Positions 44,981 through 57,022 are shown, numbered from the stretch's first letter. The stretch is 64,000 bases of DNA from Massilia sp. 9096 (GCF_000745265.1 NZ_JQNN01000001.1:2790001-2854000), one strand, 5' to 3'. Notes: generated by a model from the letters alone, not told the origin. Program-made: numbers and translations.

Positions 44981-45781
44981 TCAGCGCGCGTCCAGCGCCT
45001 CGCGGATGCCCGCCACGAAGGCGCGCACCGCCTGCGGCCCCTCTTCCTTGGGCGTGTTCTCCAGCTCCTGGATGATGCGGCTGCCGATCACGACCGCGTC
45101 CGCCACGGCCGCCACCTGCTTCGCGGTCTGGGCGTCGCGGATGCCGAAACCGACGCCGATCGGCAGCTTGACATGCTCGCGGATCGCGGCGACACGGCGC
45201 GCGACGTCGTCGGTGTCGATGCTGCCGGCGCCGGTCACGCCTTTCAGCGATACGTAATAGCTGAAACCGCTGCCGTAGCGCGCGACCTGCTGGATGCGCT
45301 GCGGCGTCGAGGTCGGCGCGATCAGGAAGATCAGGTCGAGGCCGTTGGCCTGCATCTCGCCGGCAAACGCTTCGCATTCCTCGGGCGGATAATCGACCAC
45401 GATGGCGCCGTCCGCCCCCGCTTCTTTCGCTCGGCGGATGAACTCACTTGGACCCATGCGTTCGATCGGATTGGCATAGCCCATCAGCACGATCGGCGTG
45501 TGCTGGTTGGTCTTGCGGAACTCAAGAACGTAATTGAAGCAGTCGCGCATGCTGATGCCGTGCGCGAGCGCGCGCTCGCAGGCGCGCTGGATCACCGGGC
45601 CTTCGGCCATCGGGTCCGAGAACGGCACGCCGAGCTCGATGACGTCGGCGCCGCCCTCGACCAGCGCGTGCAGCAGCGGGACGGTGACGTCGGGACCGGG
45701 GTCGCCGGCGGTGATGAAGGTGACCAGGCCGGTCTTGCCCTGCTGTTTCAGGGTGGCGAAAGTCTGTTCGATTCTGGACAT
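44981..45781 (-). CDS. trpA: Tryptophan synthase alpha subunit
   Basis: A 266-residue TIM-barrel enzyme cleaving indole-3-glycerol phosphate to indole. The catalytic Glu is in [20 protein letters not shown] and the catalytic Asp in [10 protein letters not shown]. It is 14 bp after trpB, last of the truA-trpF-trpB-trpA run. Confidence 0.97.
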   Translation of the reverse strand: MSRIEQTFATLKQQGKTGLVTFITAGDPGPDVTVPLLHALVEGGADVIELGVPFSDPMAEGPVIQRACERALAHGISMRDCFNYVLEFRKTNQHTPIVLMGYANPIERMGPSEFIRRAKEAGADGAIVVDYPPEECEAFAGEMQANGLDLIFLIAPTSTPQRIQQVARYGSGFSYYVSLKGVTGAGSIDTDDVARRVAAIREHVKLPIGVGFGIRDAQTAKQVAAVADAVVIGSRIIQELENTPKEEGPQAVRAFVAGIREALDAR

Positions 45782-45795
45782 GTGGTTCTCCCCGA

Positions 45796-47019
<1,224 letters not shown>

Positions 47020-47031
47020 GATGAGTCCGGG

Positions 47032-47694
47032 TCAGGGTGTGGCATCGCCGGCGCGCACCGCGTCGACGAACGCAGTGATCTTGCCGGCATCCTTGATCCC
47101 CTTGCTCGCTTCGACACCGCTACTGATGTCGACCGCGAAGGGGCGTACTTGCGCCACCGCGCCAGTCACGTTGTGTACGCTCAAGCCACCACTCAAAACG
47201 ACCCGAGGCGCGAGCTCTTTTGGAATAACAGACCAATCGAAGACCTTTCCTGCGCCGCCGTAGGCGTCGACCCAGGTGTCGAGCAGGAGGCCCGAGAACC
47301 AGGGGCTGGCGGCGCGGTATTGAGCTTCCGATTCTATCAAATCCTCGGCCGTGGTGTCGGGTTTGACGCGATACGCCCGCACGAACGGACGCTTGACCGC
47401 CGCGGCGATCGCCGCGCACTCGGCCGGCGTCTCGTCGCCGTGGAACTGCAGCAGCGCGATCGGCGCGGCGTCGACCGCCTGGTGCACCTGGGCCACGGTC
47501 GGGTTGACGAACAGCGCCACGCCGCTGACGAAAGGCGGCAAGGCGTGCGAAATCGAGCGCAGCCGCTCCGGCGCGATGAAGCGCGGGCTGTTCGGGTAGA
47601 ACACGAAGCCGACGGCGTCGGCGCCGGCATCGACCGCCGCGCGCAGGTCCTGCTCGCGGGTGATGCCGCAGATCTTGATACGGGTACGTTGCAT
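47032..47694 (-). CDS. trpF: Phosphoribosylanthranilate isomerase
   Basis: A 220-residue TIM-barrel enzyme of tryptophan synthesis. The general base Cys is in KICGITREQDL and the acid Asp in FAVDISSGVEASKGIKD. It is separate from TrpC, as usual in betaproteobacteria. It is 15 bp after truA. Confidence 0.96.
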   Translation of the reverse strand: MQRTRIKICGITREQDLRAAVDAGADAVGFVFYPNSPRFIAPERLRSISHALPPFVSGVALFVNPTVAQVHQAVDAAPIALLQFHGDETPAECAAIAAAVKRPFVRAYRVKPDTTAEDLIESEAQYRAASPWFSGLLLDTWVDAYGGAGKVFDWSVIPKELAPRVVLSGGLSVHNVTGAVAQVRPFAVDISSGVEASKGIKDAGKITAFVDAVRAGDATP

Positions 47695-47709
47695 GATTCT
47701 CTACGAAGT

Positions 47710-48510
47710 CTACAGCCAGGGAAGCGGATGGGCCGGCTCTTGCGGCAGTCCCCACTTGGGATCGTAGTCGATTTTAGCAAGGTATAAACCGTCGGGCATG
47801 AAGGTCGGCGCGGCGGCGTCGCGCGAGCGCGCGTCCAGCACCTCGGCCATCCATTCCGGGCGGTTGCGTCCGGTGCCGACGTAGATCAGCGAGCCCATGA
47901 TGTTGCGCACCATGTGGTGCAGGAAGGCCGAGGCGCGCACCGTGAACACGATCACGTCGCCGTGGCGCTCGATGCGGATCTCCTGCATGTCCTTGACCGG
48001 TGAATTGGCCTGGCAGCCGGAAGCACGGAAGCTGGTGAAATCGTGGGTGCCGATCAGGTGCGCGGCCGCTTCGCGCATGCGCTCGACGTCGAGCGGGCGG
48101 AACACCCAGCCGGCGCGCCCGGCCAACAGGGCCGACGGGTTGGGGTGGTTGTACAGCACGTAGTGATAAGTGCGCGAACGCGCCGAGAAGCGCGCGTGAA
48201 ACTCCTGCATCTCGGGCGCCGGCGCCAGCGCGTGCGCCCAGCGCACCACGATCGACTCGGGCAGGAAGGCGTTGGTGCCGCGCACCCAGGATTGGGCCGG
48301 GCGCTGCAGTTCGGTGTCGAAGTGGACCACCTGCTCGATCGCGTGCACGCCGGCGTCGGTGCGGCCGGCGCAGGTCGTGTGCAACGGCGTGCAGGCGAAC
48401 TTTTCGAGCGCGATTTCCAGCTTATCCTGGACCGTGTCGCGCGACGGTTGTTTCTGATACCCGTTCCAGGCGGTGCCGATGTACTGGACACCCAGTGCGA
48501 TACGTGTCAC
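47710..48510 (-). CDS. truA: tRNA pseudouridine synthase A
   Basis: A 266-residue enzyme converting uridines 38-40 of tRNA anticodon arms to pseudouridine. The catalytic Asp is in [11 protein letters not shown]. The start is GTG 48510 ([12 protein letters not shown]). It lies 27 bp after fimV and leads into the trp genes, a conserved Burkholderiales arrangement. Confidence 0.96.
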   Translation of the reverse strand: MTRIALGVQYIGTAWNGYQKQPSRDTVQDKLEIALEKFACTPLHTTCAGRTDAGVHAIEQVVHFDTELQRPAQSWVRGTNAFLPESIVVRWAHALAPAPEMQEFHARFSARSRTYHYVLYNHPNPSALLAGRAGWVFRPLDVERMREAAAHLIGTHDFTSFRASGCQANSPVKDMQEIRIERHGDVIVFTVRASAFLHHMVRNIMGSLIYVGTGRNRPEWMAEVLDARSRDAAAPTFMPDGLYLAKIDYDPKWGLPQEPAHPLPWL

Positions 48511-48537
48511 GCAGTCAACCTCATCTCCATCGCATCT

Positions 48538-51500
48538 TCAAGCCAGCGCCGCGCGCATGGCGTTGGCGCGCGCCGTCTGTTCCGGGTTGCCGCCACGGAT
48601 GACTTCCTCGAGCAGCTCGCGCGCGCCTTCCTTGTCGCCGATTTCCTGGTAGGCGATCGCGAGGTCCAGCTTGGTTTCCATTTCCATCTGCTGGGCGGTC
48701 ATCTCGACCGGTGCGGCGGTCGGGGCAGCGACGGCGGCGCCGCCCTCTTCATGCACTTCCGGCAGCGGCAGCGCGCCCTCGCCCGGCAGGTCGAGGTCGA
48801 AACCCGGCAGGTCGAAGTGGGTGTCGAGCTTGCTCGGCTCGATCAGTTCGTGCTCGGCGTACGGCGCATCGGCCAGCGGCGCCGGGGTGGCGACCGGCAG
48901 CTCGGGCAGCGCGAACGGATCGTCGTCCAGCGACAGGTGCGGAATCGACGGCAGCGCGGCTTCGAGCGGCGCCGTAGTCGATGCCGGCGGCGTCGCCTCG
49001 TCGCCCAGGCCGAAGTCCATCGTATCCAGGTCGAACAGCGGATCCTTCAGCTCGGTGGCCGGGCTGACCTGCTCGGGCGCGGCCGGGATGCCTTCGTGCG
49101 GCTCGGTCGGCAAGTCGGGCAGGTCGAACTCGCGCGCCAGGCTGGCCATGTCGATGTCGGTGTTCGGCGCGGCTGCGGCGTGGTGTTCCTCGCCGGCCGG
49201 CGTCTCGAACTGCAGGTCGTGGTCGAAGGCCAGGTCGTCCAGCGCAGGCGCCGGGGTCCCGGCAAGCGGCGCTGCGGGCTGCGGCACCGGATTGGCGGCC
49301 GGGGCGCCGAAGTCCATGTCGAACGCGAAGTCGAGCGGCTCGTCCTCCGGCTTGGCAGCCGGGGTCGGATCGACCGTCGGCGCGACGGCGGCGGCCGGGG
49401 TGGCGGTCGGCGTCAGGTCGAAGGCGCCCATGTCGAACTCGAGGTCGGGCACGTCGTTGGCGGCGGCGATCTCGCGCGCATCGCGGGATTCGAGCGGGGA
49501 TTCGAGCGGAGACTCGATCGGCGCCTGGGCCGGCGCAGCCGTCACCGGCTCGAACGACAGGCCGCCCAGGTCGAAGTCGAGCGTGTGGTCGTCGTGCGCC
49601 TGGGCCGGTTCGGCGGCCGGATGAGTGGTCGGCTGAGCCGTACCCATGGCGTCGGCGAAGTGCTGGTCGAAGCTCATCGGCGCGCGCGCGGCGTCTTCGC
49701 TGGCGGCCGCGGCGAAGGCGTCGTCGAGGTCGTGCGCCAGCGGGTCGTGCGCGGCGCCCGATTCCATCGTCGACGGCGCGAACGCCTGCGCCGCCTGGAC
49801 TGCCGGCGCGGCGTCGACGGCATGCACGCTGTTGTTCGCGTACAGCGGGTTGGCCGGATCGATCGAATGGCCGAGCGCGGCGGCCTGCGCCCACTCCTCG
49901 CCCTGGCCACGGGTCAGGCTGTACAGCTCGCCGGCCTGGGTTTCGAACGCGCGCGTGTCCTTGCGCGCGGCGTAGATCTCGAGCAGCTTCAGGCGCACCG
50001 GATGGCGCTCCGGATGGGTGCGCAGCGCTTCCTTCAGGATCTCCTCGGCCTGGGCGTCGCGGCCATAGGCGATGTAGACGTCGGCTTCGGCGACCGGATC
50101 GACTTCATTGGTGTCGAGCTGGCTGGCCGAGGGGGCGAAGCTGGAGTTGAACACGCTGTTGTTGGTGTCGACGCTCTGGCCGCCGGTCTCGGCGAACAGC
50201 GAGTGCGCCGGTTCGGTCGGCACGTTCAGGATCGACGGTTCGGCGACCGCCTTGACGTCTTTCTTCTTGCGACGCTGCGCGACCAGCAAGGCCGCCAGCA
50301 GCGCGGCGATGGCGGCGCCGCCGAGCACGGTCAGGTTGTCCATGATGAAGCCCATGATGCCCGGTTCCGGCGCCGCGGCCGGGGTCGCGGCAGGCGCCGG
50401 CTTAATGGACGGCAGCTTCTTCGGTGCGGGCTTGGCCGGCTTGGCGGCCTCGGGCTGAGCCGGGGCGGCAGACGCGGCGGCCTTCCCCTGCGCCTCGGCG
50501 CCGTCCTTGCTCTTGACCGTGGCGATCTTTTCGAGGTCGCTGATATTGCGCTCGAGTTCCTTGGTGCGCGCCTGGGCGTCTTCCAGCTCCTTCTGCTTGG
50601 CGATGCGGTCCTCGGTGCTGGCGGTCGCGCCCTTGCCGGCCGGGGTGTTCGGCGCGGCCTTGGACAGGCGCAGCTGGTCCTGCGATTCGTTGGCGGCGGT
50701 CGGGCGCTCCTCGACCTTGGCGGTGATCTTGCCGCCGGCGCTCTGGCCCGCCGGCGCGGCCTTGACCGGCTCGGACGCGCCGACCTGGCCGGCCAGCTTG
50801 TTGCGGTAGGCGTTGAAGTCGGCCGCGTGCGCGACCACCGTGCCGCGCGCATCGTCTTCGCCGACGGCGTGCACGGCGTCGGCGTCCGGCACCGACAGGA
50901 TGCGGCCCGACTTCAGACGGTTCATGTTGTTGCCGGCGAAGGCATCCGGATTGGCGCGGTACAGCGCCACCAGCATCATGTCGAGCGAGACGTCGACCGG
51001 CTTGAGCTGTCCGGCGATGCGGCTCAGGCTGTCGCCCGGCTTGACGCGGTAGCGCGACGGTCCGGCATCGCGGGCGGTCGGGGTGCGCACGGCCTCGCCG
51101 CTGTCGGCTGCGGCACGGCCGCGGCGCGGCCGCTCGGCCGGCTCCGGCGCAGTCTCGCCCGGCTGCGCGCCCGCCTGCGCGGGCGCGGCGGCGTCCGCGC
51201 GCGTACGCGCAGCCGGCGCGCGGTTCTCGGGCGGCGCGACCTGGGCCGACTGCGTGCCGCGCAGCTCGGCCGGGTCGAGCAGGAAGGTGTACTCGCGTAC
51301 CAGGCGGCCGTTGTTCCACGACAGCTCGAGCAGCATGTCGACGAACGGCTCGTTCAGCGGCTGGCTCGAGCTGACGCGGATGAACTGGCGGCCGCCGCGC
51401 TGCTCGACGTTGAAGCGCAGCGACAGCAACGCCGGGTTGAACTCGATGTTGGCGGTCCGGAACGCGTCCGGCGACGCCAGCTTGGCGGCTAGGCCGGCCG

Positions 51501-51687
51501 CTTCCTCCGGCGACACCGACGTCAGCTCGATCTCGGCGCGCAAGGGCTGGCCGAGCGCCGACAGCACGGTCAGCTTGCCCAGGCCGGCCGCGTGGACCGA
51601 GGACATCAGGACCATTGCACTGGCAACCGCCGCGGTGAGCTGCTTCAACGCGGACGACTTCATCGGAAGGCGGTGGGTGGTGTGCAT
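48538..51687 (-). CDS. fimV: FimV/HubP polar landmark protein
   Basis: A 1049-residue inner-membrane protein. Parts in order: signal peptide (about 9-33; a start at ATG 51663 would remove MHTTHRLP), FimV N-terminal domain (AGLGKLTVLSALGQPLRAEIEL), LysM peptidoglycan-binding motif (about 213-260; YRVKPGDSLSRIA), a coiled-coil-like segment (about 355-390), one transmembrane helix (about 452-474), a very acidic cytoplasmic region with repeated FDL/FDM patches, and a C-terminal TPR-like FimV domain (about 1000-1045). It organises pole-localised machinery such as type IV pili and chemotaxis. First gene before truA. Confidence 0.92.
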   Translation of the reverse strand: MHTTHRLPMKSSALKQLTAAVASAMVLMSSVHAAGLGKLTVLSALGQPLRAEIELTSVSPEEAAGLAAKLASPDAFRTANIEFNPALLSLRFNVEQRGGRQFIRVSSSQPLNEPFVDMLLELSWNNGRLVREYTFLLDPAELRGTQSAQVAPPENRAPAARTRADAAAPAQAGAQPGETAPEPAERPRRGRAAADSGEAVRTPTARDAGPSRYRVKPGDSLSRIAGQLKPVDVSLDMMLVALYRANPDAFAGNNMNRLKSGRILSVPDADAVHAVGEDDARGTVVAHAADFNAYRNKLAGQVGASEPVKAAPAGQSAGGKITAKVEERPTAANESQDQLRLSKAAPNTPAGKGATASTEDRIAKQKELEDAQARTKELERNISDLEKIATVKSKDGAEAQGKAAASAAPAQPEAAKPAKPAPKKLPSIKPAPAATPAAAPEPGIMGFIMDNLTVLGGAAIAALLAALLVAQRRKKKDVKAVAEPSILNVPTEPAHSLFAETGGQSVDTNNSVFNSSFAPSASQLDTNEVDPVAEADVYIAYGRDAQAEEILKEALRTHPERHPVRLKLLEIYAARKDTRAFETQAGELYSLTRGQGEEWAQAAALGHSIDPANPLYANNSVHAVDAAPAVQAAQAFAPSTMESGAAHDPLAHDLDDAFAAAASEDAARAPMSFDQHFADAMGTAQPTTHPAAEPAQAHDDHTLDFDLGGLSFEPVTAAPAQAPIESPLESPLESRDAREIAAANDVPDLEFDMGAFDLTPTATPAAAVAPTVDPTPAAKPEDEPLDFAFDMDFGAPAANPVPQPAAPLAGTPAPALDDLAFDHDLQFETPAGEEHHAAAAPNTDIDMASLAREFDLPDLPTEPHEGIPAAPEQVSPATELKDPLFDLDTMDFGLGDEATPPASTTAPLEAALPSIPHLSLDDDPFALPELPVATPAPLADAPYAEHELIEPSKLDTHFDLPGFDLDLPGEGALPLPEVHEEGGAAVAAPTAAPVEMTAQQMEMETKLDLAIAYQEIGDKEGARELLEEVIRGGNPEQTARANAMRAALA

Positions 51688-51932
51688 ATTCGGAATCGAG
51701 TGAGTTGACGGAGAAAATCGCTGGGCGCGGCGGTGCCCGGAGGTCTCAGCAAAATATCATCATGCTTTATTGCATGCAAGCACTACAGGAAGAAACATTC
51801 AGCTTCCCTGAGATATGTAGACGGAGTATTCAGAGAAATGATGTTTTTTTGGGTGTATGAGTGTTAATTCGACAGCATGCGAGAAAACAAAGAAAAGCGC
51901 GCCCGCTGCATGAGCGGCGCCCCGCGTGCTCC

Positions 51933-51977
51933 AAAAAACGTCGCCCCGGCGCAGGCGGAACCCGGGCCGGGGCGACG
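51933..51977 (-). terminator. Intrinsic terminator of asd
   Basis: On the minus strand CGTCGCCCCGGC (51977-51966) pairs with GCCGGGGCGACG (51950-51939), then TTTTTT. The rest of the 51688-51932 gap presumably holds the fimV promoter; I see no gene in it. Confidence 0.92.
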
Positions 51978-51992
51978 ATGAAGCCTTGCGGA

Positions 51993-53120
51993 TCAGCGCT
52001 CCAGCACGATGCGCAGCATGCGGCGCAGCGGTTCGGCCGCGCCCCACAGCAGCTGGTCGCCGACGGTGAACGCCGACAGGTACTCCGGACCCATCGACAT
52101 CTTGCGCACGCGGCCGACCGGGATCGTCAGGCTGCCGGTGACGGCGGCCGGGGTCAGGTCGCGCATCGAATCTTCGCGCGTGTTCGGTACGAACTTCACC
52201 CACTGGTTATCGTTCGCGATGATGTCGTTGACCTCGTCCAGCGGCACGTCCTTCTTGAGCTTGATGGTCAACGCCTGCGAATGGCAGCGCATCGCGCCGA
52301 TGCGCACGCACAGGCCGTCGACCGGGATCGGTTGCGCGGAAAAACCTTCGCCGCGGCCGAGGATCTTGTTGGTCTCGGCGCCAGCCTTCCACTCTTCCTT
52401 CGACTGGCCGTTGCCCAGGTCCTTGTCGATCCAGGGGATCAGGTTGCCGGCCAGCGGCACGCCGAACTGCTTCGTTTCGTCGGCGTCCATGCCATGCTGG
52501 GTCGCCAGCACGGTGCGGTCGATTTCGAGGATGGCCGAGGCCGGGTCGTCGAGCAGGTGCTTGACCGAGCCGTTGATGGTGCCGAACTGGGTCAGCAGCT
52601 CGCGCATGTGCTGGGCGCCGCCGCCCGATGCGGCCTGGTAGGTCATCGAAGTCATCCAGTCGACCAGGTCGTTCTTGAACAGGCCGCCCAGGCCCATCAG
52701 CATGCACGACACGGTGCAGTTACCGCCGATGTAGTTCCTGACACCGCGGCCGAGCGCGTCCTGGATCACGTTCAGGTTGACCGGGTCCAGCACGATGATC
52801 GCATCGTCCTTCATGCGCAGCGTCGAGGCCGCGTCGATCCAGTAGCCGTTCCAGCCGGCCGCGCGCAGTTGCGGGTACACCTCGGTGGTGTAGTCGCCGC
52901 CCTGGCACGAGATGATGATCTCGCACTTGGACAGTTCGGTGATGTCGGTCGCGCTTTTCAGCTTGGTTTCGTTCTTCGCCATTTTAGGGGCGTCGCCGCC
53001 CGGGTTCGACGTGGTGAAGAACACCGGCTCGATGTGGTCGAAATCGCCTTCTTCCTGCATGCGCTTCATCAGGACCGAGCCGACCATGCCGCGCCAACCA
53101 ACCAACCCTACTAGTTTCAT
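51993..53120 (-). CDS. asd: Aspartate-semialdehyde dehydrogenase
   Basis: A 375-residue enzyme reducing aspartyl phosphate to the semialdehyde, feeding lysine, diaminopimelate, threonine and methionine synthesis. The NADP motif is [10 protein letters not shown] (about 7-16) and the catalytic Cys is in [12 protein letters not shown]. An AAAGGATAGAG box precedes ATG 53120. Repeat copy D begins 16 bp upstream. Confidence 0.97.
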   Translation of the reverse strand: MKLVGLVGWRGMVGSVLMKRMQEEGDFDHIEPVFFTTSNPGGDAPKMAKNETKLKSATDITELSKCEIIISCQGGDYTTEVYPQLRAAGWNGYWIDAASTLRMKDDAIIVLDPVNLNVIQDALGRGVRNYIGGNCTVSCMLMGLGGLFKNDLVDWMTSMTYQAASGGGAQHMRELLTQFGTINGSVKHLLDDPASAILEIDRTVLATQHGMDADETKQFGVPLAGNLIPWIDKDLGNGQSKEEWKAGAETNKILGRGEGFSAQPIPVDGLCVRIGAMRCHSQALTIKLKKDVPLDEVNDIIANDNQWVKFVPNTREDSMRDLTPAAVTGSLTIPVGRVRKMSMGPEYLSAFTVGDQLLWGAAEPLRRMLRIVLER

Positions 53121-53135
53121 CTCTATCCTTTCAGG

Positions 53136-53254
53136 GGGAGCTCGCCAAACCTACTGCGCGTCGCATTGGCGGCCTGCGATGCTCGCCGTACCGGATGTAC
53201 GGCTGCGCTTCTCGGCCACCACTGCTTCCGCTCGCTACGGTTTGGCGAGCTCCC
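53136..53254. repeat. Structured intergenic repeat, copy D (inverted)
   Basis: A 119-bp copy in the opposite orientation to A-C. Outer arms are perfectly complementary: GGGAGCTCGCCAAACC (53136-53151) and GGTTTGGCGAGCTCCC (53239-53254). The core matches copy B almost base for base, including a TGGCGGCC/GGCCACCA middle stem and GCCGTAC/GTACGGC apical stem. It lies between leuB and asd, 16 bp upstream of the asd start, so in the 5' region rather than beside a stop codon. Confidence 0.9.
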
Positions 53255-53368
53255 GTTAATCTATCGATATGCCGCCTTCAAAACGGGGCATTTACACTAT
53301 CACTCTTTTGCTGCGCTTGCACGAGGGTTGGGCTTTTTAGCCCGCCTTGCGCGTTCATTAACGTTCGT

Positions 53369-54439
53369 TCAACGCAGTGCGTTGACCACCGCCTCGCCCA
53401 TCTGCTCGGTGCCGACCTTCGTCGTGCCCGGCTCGAAGATGTCCGGCGTGCGCAGGCCCTGCGCCAGCACCGCCTTGACCGCCTTCTCGATGCGCTCGGC
53501 CTGCTCCGCCTTGCCGAGCGAGTAGCGCAGCATCATCGCGGCCGACAGGATGGTCGCCAGCGGATTGGCCACGCCCTGCCCCGCGATGTCCGGCGCCGAG
53601 CCGTGCGAGGGCTCGTACAAGCCCTTGTTGTTGGCGTCCAGCGACGCCGAGGGCAGCATGCCGATCGAGCCGGTCAGCATCGCGGCGGCGTCGGACAGGA
53701 TGTCGCCGAACATGTTGCCGGTGACGATCACGTCGAACTTCTTGGGCGCGCGCACCAGCTGCATCGCGGCGTTGTCGACGTACATGTGCTCGAGCTCGAC
53801 GTCCTGGTATTCCTTGTGCACCTCGGTGACGATGTCGCGCCAGAACTGGAAGGTCTCGAGCACGTTGGCCTTGTCGACGCTGGTCACGCGGTTGTTGCGC
53901 TTGCGCGCGGTCCGGAAGGCGACGTGAGCGATGCGGCGGATCTCGCCTTCGGCATAGCGCATGGTGTCGAAGCCTTCGCGCTGGCCCGCGAACGGACCGT
54001 CCGGGCATTCGCGCACGCCGCGCGGCTTGCCGAAGTAGATGTCGCCGGTCAGCTCGCGGATGATCAGGATGTCCAGGCCGGACACGACTTCGGGCTTGAG
54101 TGTCGAGGCGCCGGCCAGTTCCGGGTACAGGATCGCCGGGCGCAGGTTGGCGAACAGGCCGAGCTCCTTGCGCAATCCGAGGATGGCCTGCTCGGGACGC
54201 AGCGCGCGCTCGAGCTTGTCGTACTTGTAGTCGCCGACGGCGCCGAACAGCACCGCGTCGGCCGCCTTGGCCAGCGCCAGCGTGCCAGGGGGCAGCGGAT
54301 GGCCCTGGGACGCGTAGCCGGCGCCGCCAACGTCCGCGCTCTCCATCTCGAACGATTCGCCCAGCGCGTTCAAGACCTTGACGGCTTGCGCGGTGATTTC
54401 GGGGCCGATGCCGTCGCCCGGCAGGATTGCGATCTTCAT
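53369..54439 (-). CDS. leuB: 3-isopropylmalate dehydrogenase
   Basis: A 356-residue NAD-dependent decarboxylating dehydrogenase, third step of leucine synthesis. Signatures are [16 protein letters not shown] at the start and [27 protein letters not shown] near the C-terminal third. It is 15 bp after leuD in the leuC-entericidin-leuD-leuB operon. Confidence 0.98.
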   Translation of the reverse strand: MKIAILPGDGIGPEITAQAVKVLNALGESFEMESADVGGAGYASQGHPLPPGTLALAKAADAVLFGAVGDYKYDKLERALRPEQAILGLRKELGLFANLRPAILYPELAGASTLKPEVVSGLDILIIRELTGDIYFGKPRGVRECPDGPFAGQREGFDTMRYAEGEIRRIAHVAFRTARKRNNRVTSVDKANVLETFQFWRDIVTEVHKEYQDVELEHMYVDNAAMQLVRAPKKFDVIVTGNMFGDILSDAAAMLTGSIGMLPSASLDANNKGLYEPSHGSAPDIAGQGVANPLATILSAAMMLRYSLGKAEQAERIEKAVKAVLAQGLRTPDIFEPGTTKVGTEQMGEAVVNALR

Positions 54440-54454
54440 GTTCTCGTTCTCGAC

Positions 54455-55102
54455 TCAGATGGTGTTGGCGAGCCAGGGCTGGCTGCGCAGATGGCGCTCT
54501 TCGAAGGCGCGGATGTCGTCGGCGTGGCGCAGCGTCAGGCCGATGTCGTCCAGGCCGTTCAGCAGGCAGTACTTGCGGAATTCGTCGATCGCGAACTCGA
54601 ACGCCAGGTGGCCGTCGGGCGTGCCGATGACCTGCTTTTCCAGGTCGACGACCAGCTTGTAGCCGGGGAAGGCCTTGACTTCGTTGAACAGCTGGTCGAC
54701 CTGGGCTTCGCTCAGCACGATCGGCAGCAGGCCGCTCTTGTAACTGTTGTTGAAGAAGATGTCGGCGAAGCTCGGCGCGACGATGGCGCGAAAGCCGTAC
54801 TGCTGCAGCGCCCAGGGCGCGTGCTCGCGCGAGGAGCCGCAGCCGAAGTTCTTGCGCGCCAGCAGGATCGACGCCCCCTGGTAGCGCGACTGGTTCAGCA
54901 CGAAGTCCGGGTTCAGCGGACGCCGCGTGTTGTCCATGCCGGGCTCGCCGTGATCGAGATAGCGCCACTCGTCGAACAGGTTCGGGCCGAAGCCGGTGCG
55001 GCGGATCGACTTGAGGAACTGCTTGGGGATGATGGCGTCGGTGTCGACGTTGGCGCGGTCCAGCGGCGCCACGATGCCTTCGTGTACGGTGAATTTGTCC
55101 AT
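54455..55102 (-). CDS. leuD: 3-isopropylmalate dehydratase small subunit
   Basis: A 215-residue swivel-domain subunit that pairs with LeuC. The motifs [20 protein letters not shown] and [19 protein letters not shown] are diagnostic. It follows the entericidin-like gene by 51 bp. Confidence 0.98.
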   Translation of the reverse strand: MDKFTVHEGIVAPLDRANVDTDAIIPKQFLKSIRRTGFGPNLFDEWRYLDHGEPGMDNTRRPLNPDFVLNQSRYQGASILLARKNFGCGSSREHAPWALQQYGFRAIVAPSFADIFFNNSYKSGLLPIVLSEAQVDQLFNEVKAFPGYKLVVDLEKQVIGTPDGHLAFEFAIDEFRKYCLLNGLDDIGLTLRHADDIRAFEERHLRSQPWLANTI

Positions 55103-55153
55103 GCTCTTTCCTATGTGCGGCTCATTGCCGCTCGGCTGCGGCTCAGCTGCGGT

Positions 55154-55276
55154 TTAGCGGCCGCCCGCGCCCTGGATCGCCCGGCCGGCGCCCTGGATGT
55201 CCTTGCCCATGCCGGAGATGGTGTTGCAGCCTGCGGCGGCGATGGCGATCAGTGCGAGAGCGAATAGTTTTTTCAT
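55154..55276 (-). CDS. Entericidin A/B-like small lipoprotein, 40 aa
   Basis: A 40-residue lipoprotein with signal peptide MKKLFALALIAIAAAGC (acylated Cys17), then NTISGMGKDIQGAGRAIQGAGGR, the amphipathic repeat typical of entericidins. A CCAGGAAC box precedes ATG 55276. It sits between leuC and leuD, where Burkholderiales commonly carry such a gene. Entericidins were described as a toxin/antidote lipoprotein pair; only one member is seen here. Confidence 0.88.
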   Translation of the reverse strand: MKKLFALALIAIAAAGCNTISGMGKDIQGAGRAIQGAGGR

Positions 55277-55380
55277 GCTGTTCCTGGATTTTCTGGTCAA
55301 ATCGGGCCGGCGTGATCGACGCGGCCCGGCGATTGCAAACACGCGCGGCCCCTGGATGAGGCGACCGCGCACGACATACT

Positions 55381-56781
55381 TTACAGCGCGCGCACGTCGA
55401 CGAAGTGGCCAGCGATGCCCGCGGCCGCAGCCATGGCCGGCGACACCAGGTGGGTGCGCCCGCCCTGGCCCTGGCGGCCTTCGAAGTTGCGGTTCGAGGT
55501 CGAGGCGCAGCGCTCGCCCGGATCGAGGCGGTCGGCGTTCATCGCCAGGCACATCGAGCAGCCCGGCTCGCGCCACTCGAAGCCGGCCGCCTTGAAGATC
55601 TGGTCGAGGCCTTCGCGCTCGGCCTGCTCCTTGACCAGGCCCGAGCCCGGCACCACCATCGCCAGCTTGACGTTGGAGGCTTTCTGGCGCCCGCGCACGA
55701 CGGCCGCGGCGGCGCGCAGGTCCTCGATGCGCGAGTTGGTGCACGAGCCGATGAAGACCTTGTCGATGCGGATGTCCTGCAGCGCCGTGTTGGGCGTGAG
55801 GCCCATGTAGACCAGCGCCTTTTCCATGGCGTCGCGCTTGACCGGATCCTTTTCCTTGTCCGGATCGGGCACGCGGCCGTCGACCGTCGCGACCATCTCG
55901 GGCGAGGTGCCCCAGGTGACCTGCGGCTTGATCTCGGCGGCGTCGAGCGTGACCACCATGTCGAACCTGGCGCCCTGGTCCGAGTGCAGCGTGCGCCAGT
56001 AGGCGACCGCCCCCTGCCATTGCGGACCGGCCGGCGCATACGGGCGGCCTTTCACGTACTCGATCGTGGTGTCGTCGACCGCCACCATGCCCGCGCGCGC
56101 GCCCGCCTCGATCGCCATGTTACAGACCGTCATGCGGCCTTCCATCGACAACGAGCGGATGGTCGAGCCGGCGAATTCGATCGCGTAGCCGGTGCCGCCG
56201 GCGGTGCCGATCTTGCCGATCACGGCCAGCACGATGTCCTTGGCGGTCACGCCGTGCGGGAGGGCGCCGTCGACCTGGACCAGCATCGTTTTCGACTTCT
56301 TGGCCAGCAGCGTCTGCGTGGCCATCACGTGCTCGACCTCGGAGGTGCCGATGCCGTGCGCCAGCGCGCCGAACGCGCCGTGGGTCGAGGTGTGCGAGTC
56401 GCCGCACACGACCGTCATGCCTGGCAAGGTCGCGCCCTGCTCCGGCCCGATCACGTGCACGATGCCCTGGCGCTTGTCGTTCATGTTGAAGTAGGTGACG
56501 CCGAAGGCCTTGGTGTTGGCGTCCAGCGTCTCGACCTGCAGGCGCGAGGTCGGGTCGAGAATGCCCTCGCGGCGGTCGGTGGTCGGCACGTTGTGGTCGG
56601 CGACGGCAAGGTTGGCCGAGGCGCGCCACAGCGGCCGCTCGGCCACGCGCAGGCCTTCGAACGCCTGCGGGCTGGTGACTTCATGGATTAGGTGACGGTC
56701 GATATAAAGCACGGTGGTGCCATCGGCATCGGCACGCACGACATGCGAATCCCAGAGTTTGTCGTAGAGCGTTTTCAGCAT
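55381..56781 (-). CDS. leuC: 3-isopropylmalate dehydratase large subunit
   Basis: A 466-residue aconitase-family protein binding a 4Fe-4S cluster; cluster ligands are visible in [17 protein letters not shown] and [10 protein letters not shown]. It isomerises 2- to 3-isopropylmalate with LeuD. It heads the leu operon; an upstream -35/-10 pair and leader are seen. Confidence 0.98.
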   Translation of the reverse strand: MLKTLYDKLWDSHVVRADADGTTVLYIDRHLIHEVTSPQAFEGLRVAERPLWRASANLAVADHNVPTTDRREGILDPTSRLQVETLDANTKAFGVTYFNMNDKRQGIVHVIGPEQGATLPGMTVVCGDSHTSTHGAFGALAHGIGTSEVEHVMATQTLLAKKSKTMLVQVDGALPHGVTAKDIVLAVIGKIGTAGGTGYAIEFAGSTIRSLSMEGRMTVCNMAIEAGARAGMVAVDDTTIEYVKGRPYAPAGPQWQGAVAYWRTLHSDQGARFDMVVTLDAAEIKPQVTWGTSPEMVATVDGRVPDPDKEKDPVKRDAMEKALVYMGLTPNTALQDIRIDKVFIGSCTNSRIEDLRAAAAVVRGRQKASNVKLAMVVPGSGLVKEQAEREGLDQIFKAAGFEWREPGCSMCLAMNADRLDPGERCASTSNRNFEGRQGQGGRTHLVSPAMAAAAGIAGHFVDVRAL

Positions 56782-56871
56782 GATAAGTTCCGTCGAGACG
56801 ACCGCTACATGCGGGCATGGTCTTAGATTATGCCATATTTGTGCGTTGCGAAAAGGCAGGCCTTTTGCACG

Positions 56872-56900
56872 ATTATGCCACCTCAGCGATTTACAGCCAA
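56872..56900 (-). promoter_or_regulatory. Candidate leuC promoter
   Basis: On the minus strand TTGGCT (56900-56895), a 17-bp spacer and CATAAT (56877-56872) form a reasonable sigma70-type promoter about 90 bp upstream of leuC. A second CATAAT lies at 56832-56827 without a good -35. Confidence 0.4.
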
Positions 56901-56933
56901 ATTAAGTTCAGACTTCGAATCCGATTTAGAAAG

Positions 56934-56967
56934 AAAAAAGCCCGGACGACGAATCGTACGGGCTTTT
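56934..56967 (-). terminator. Intrinsic terminator of cheA
   Basis: AAAAAAGCCCG (56934-56944) and CGGGCTTTT (56959-56967) enclose an inner ACGA-CGAA-TCGT stem. The T run follows on the minus strand. It ends the cheZ-cheA transcript; the collapsed repeat copy E lies between it and the cheA stop. Confidence 0.9.
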
Positions 56968-57022
56968 CGTGGCTTTGTTCAGCGCCCCAACATTGAGCAT
57001 CATCGCGCTACGACAGAGCATT

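Noticed and set aside
48043..51492. A very long plus-strand open frame opposite fimV and truA
   Set aside because: It is antisense to well-identified genes, is Arg/Gly-rich, has no recognisable domain and arises from high GC suppressing stops.
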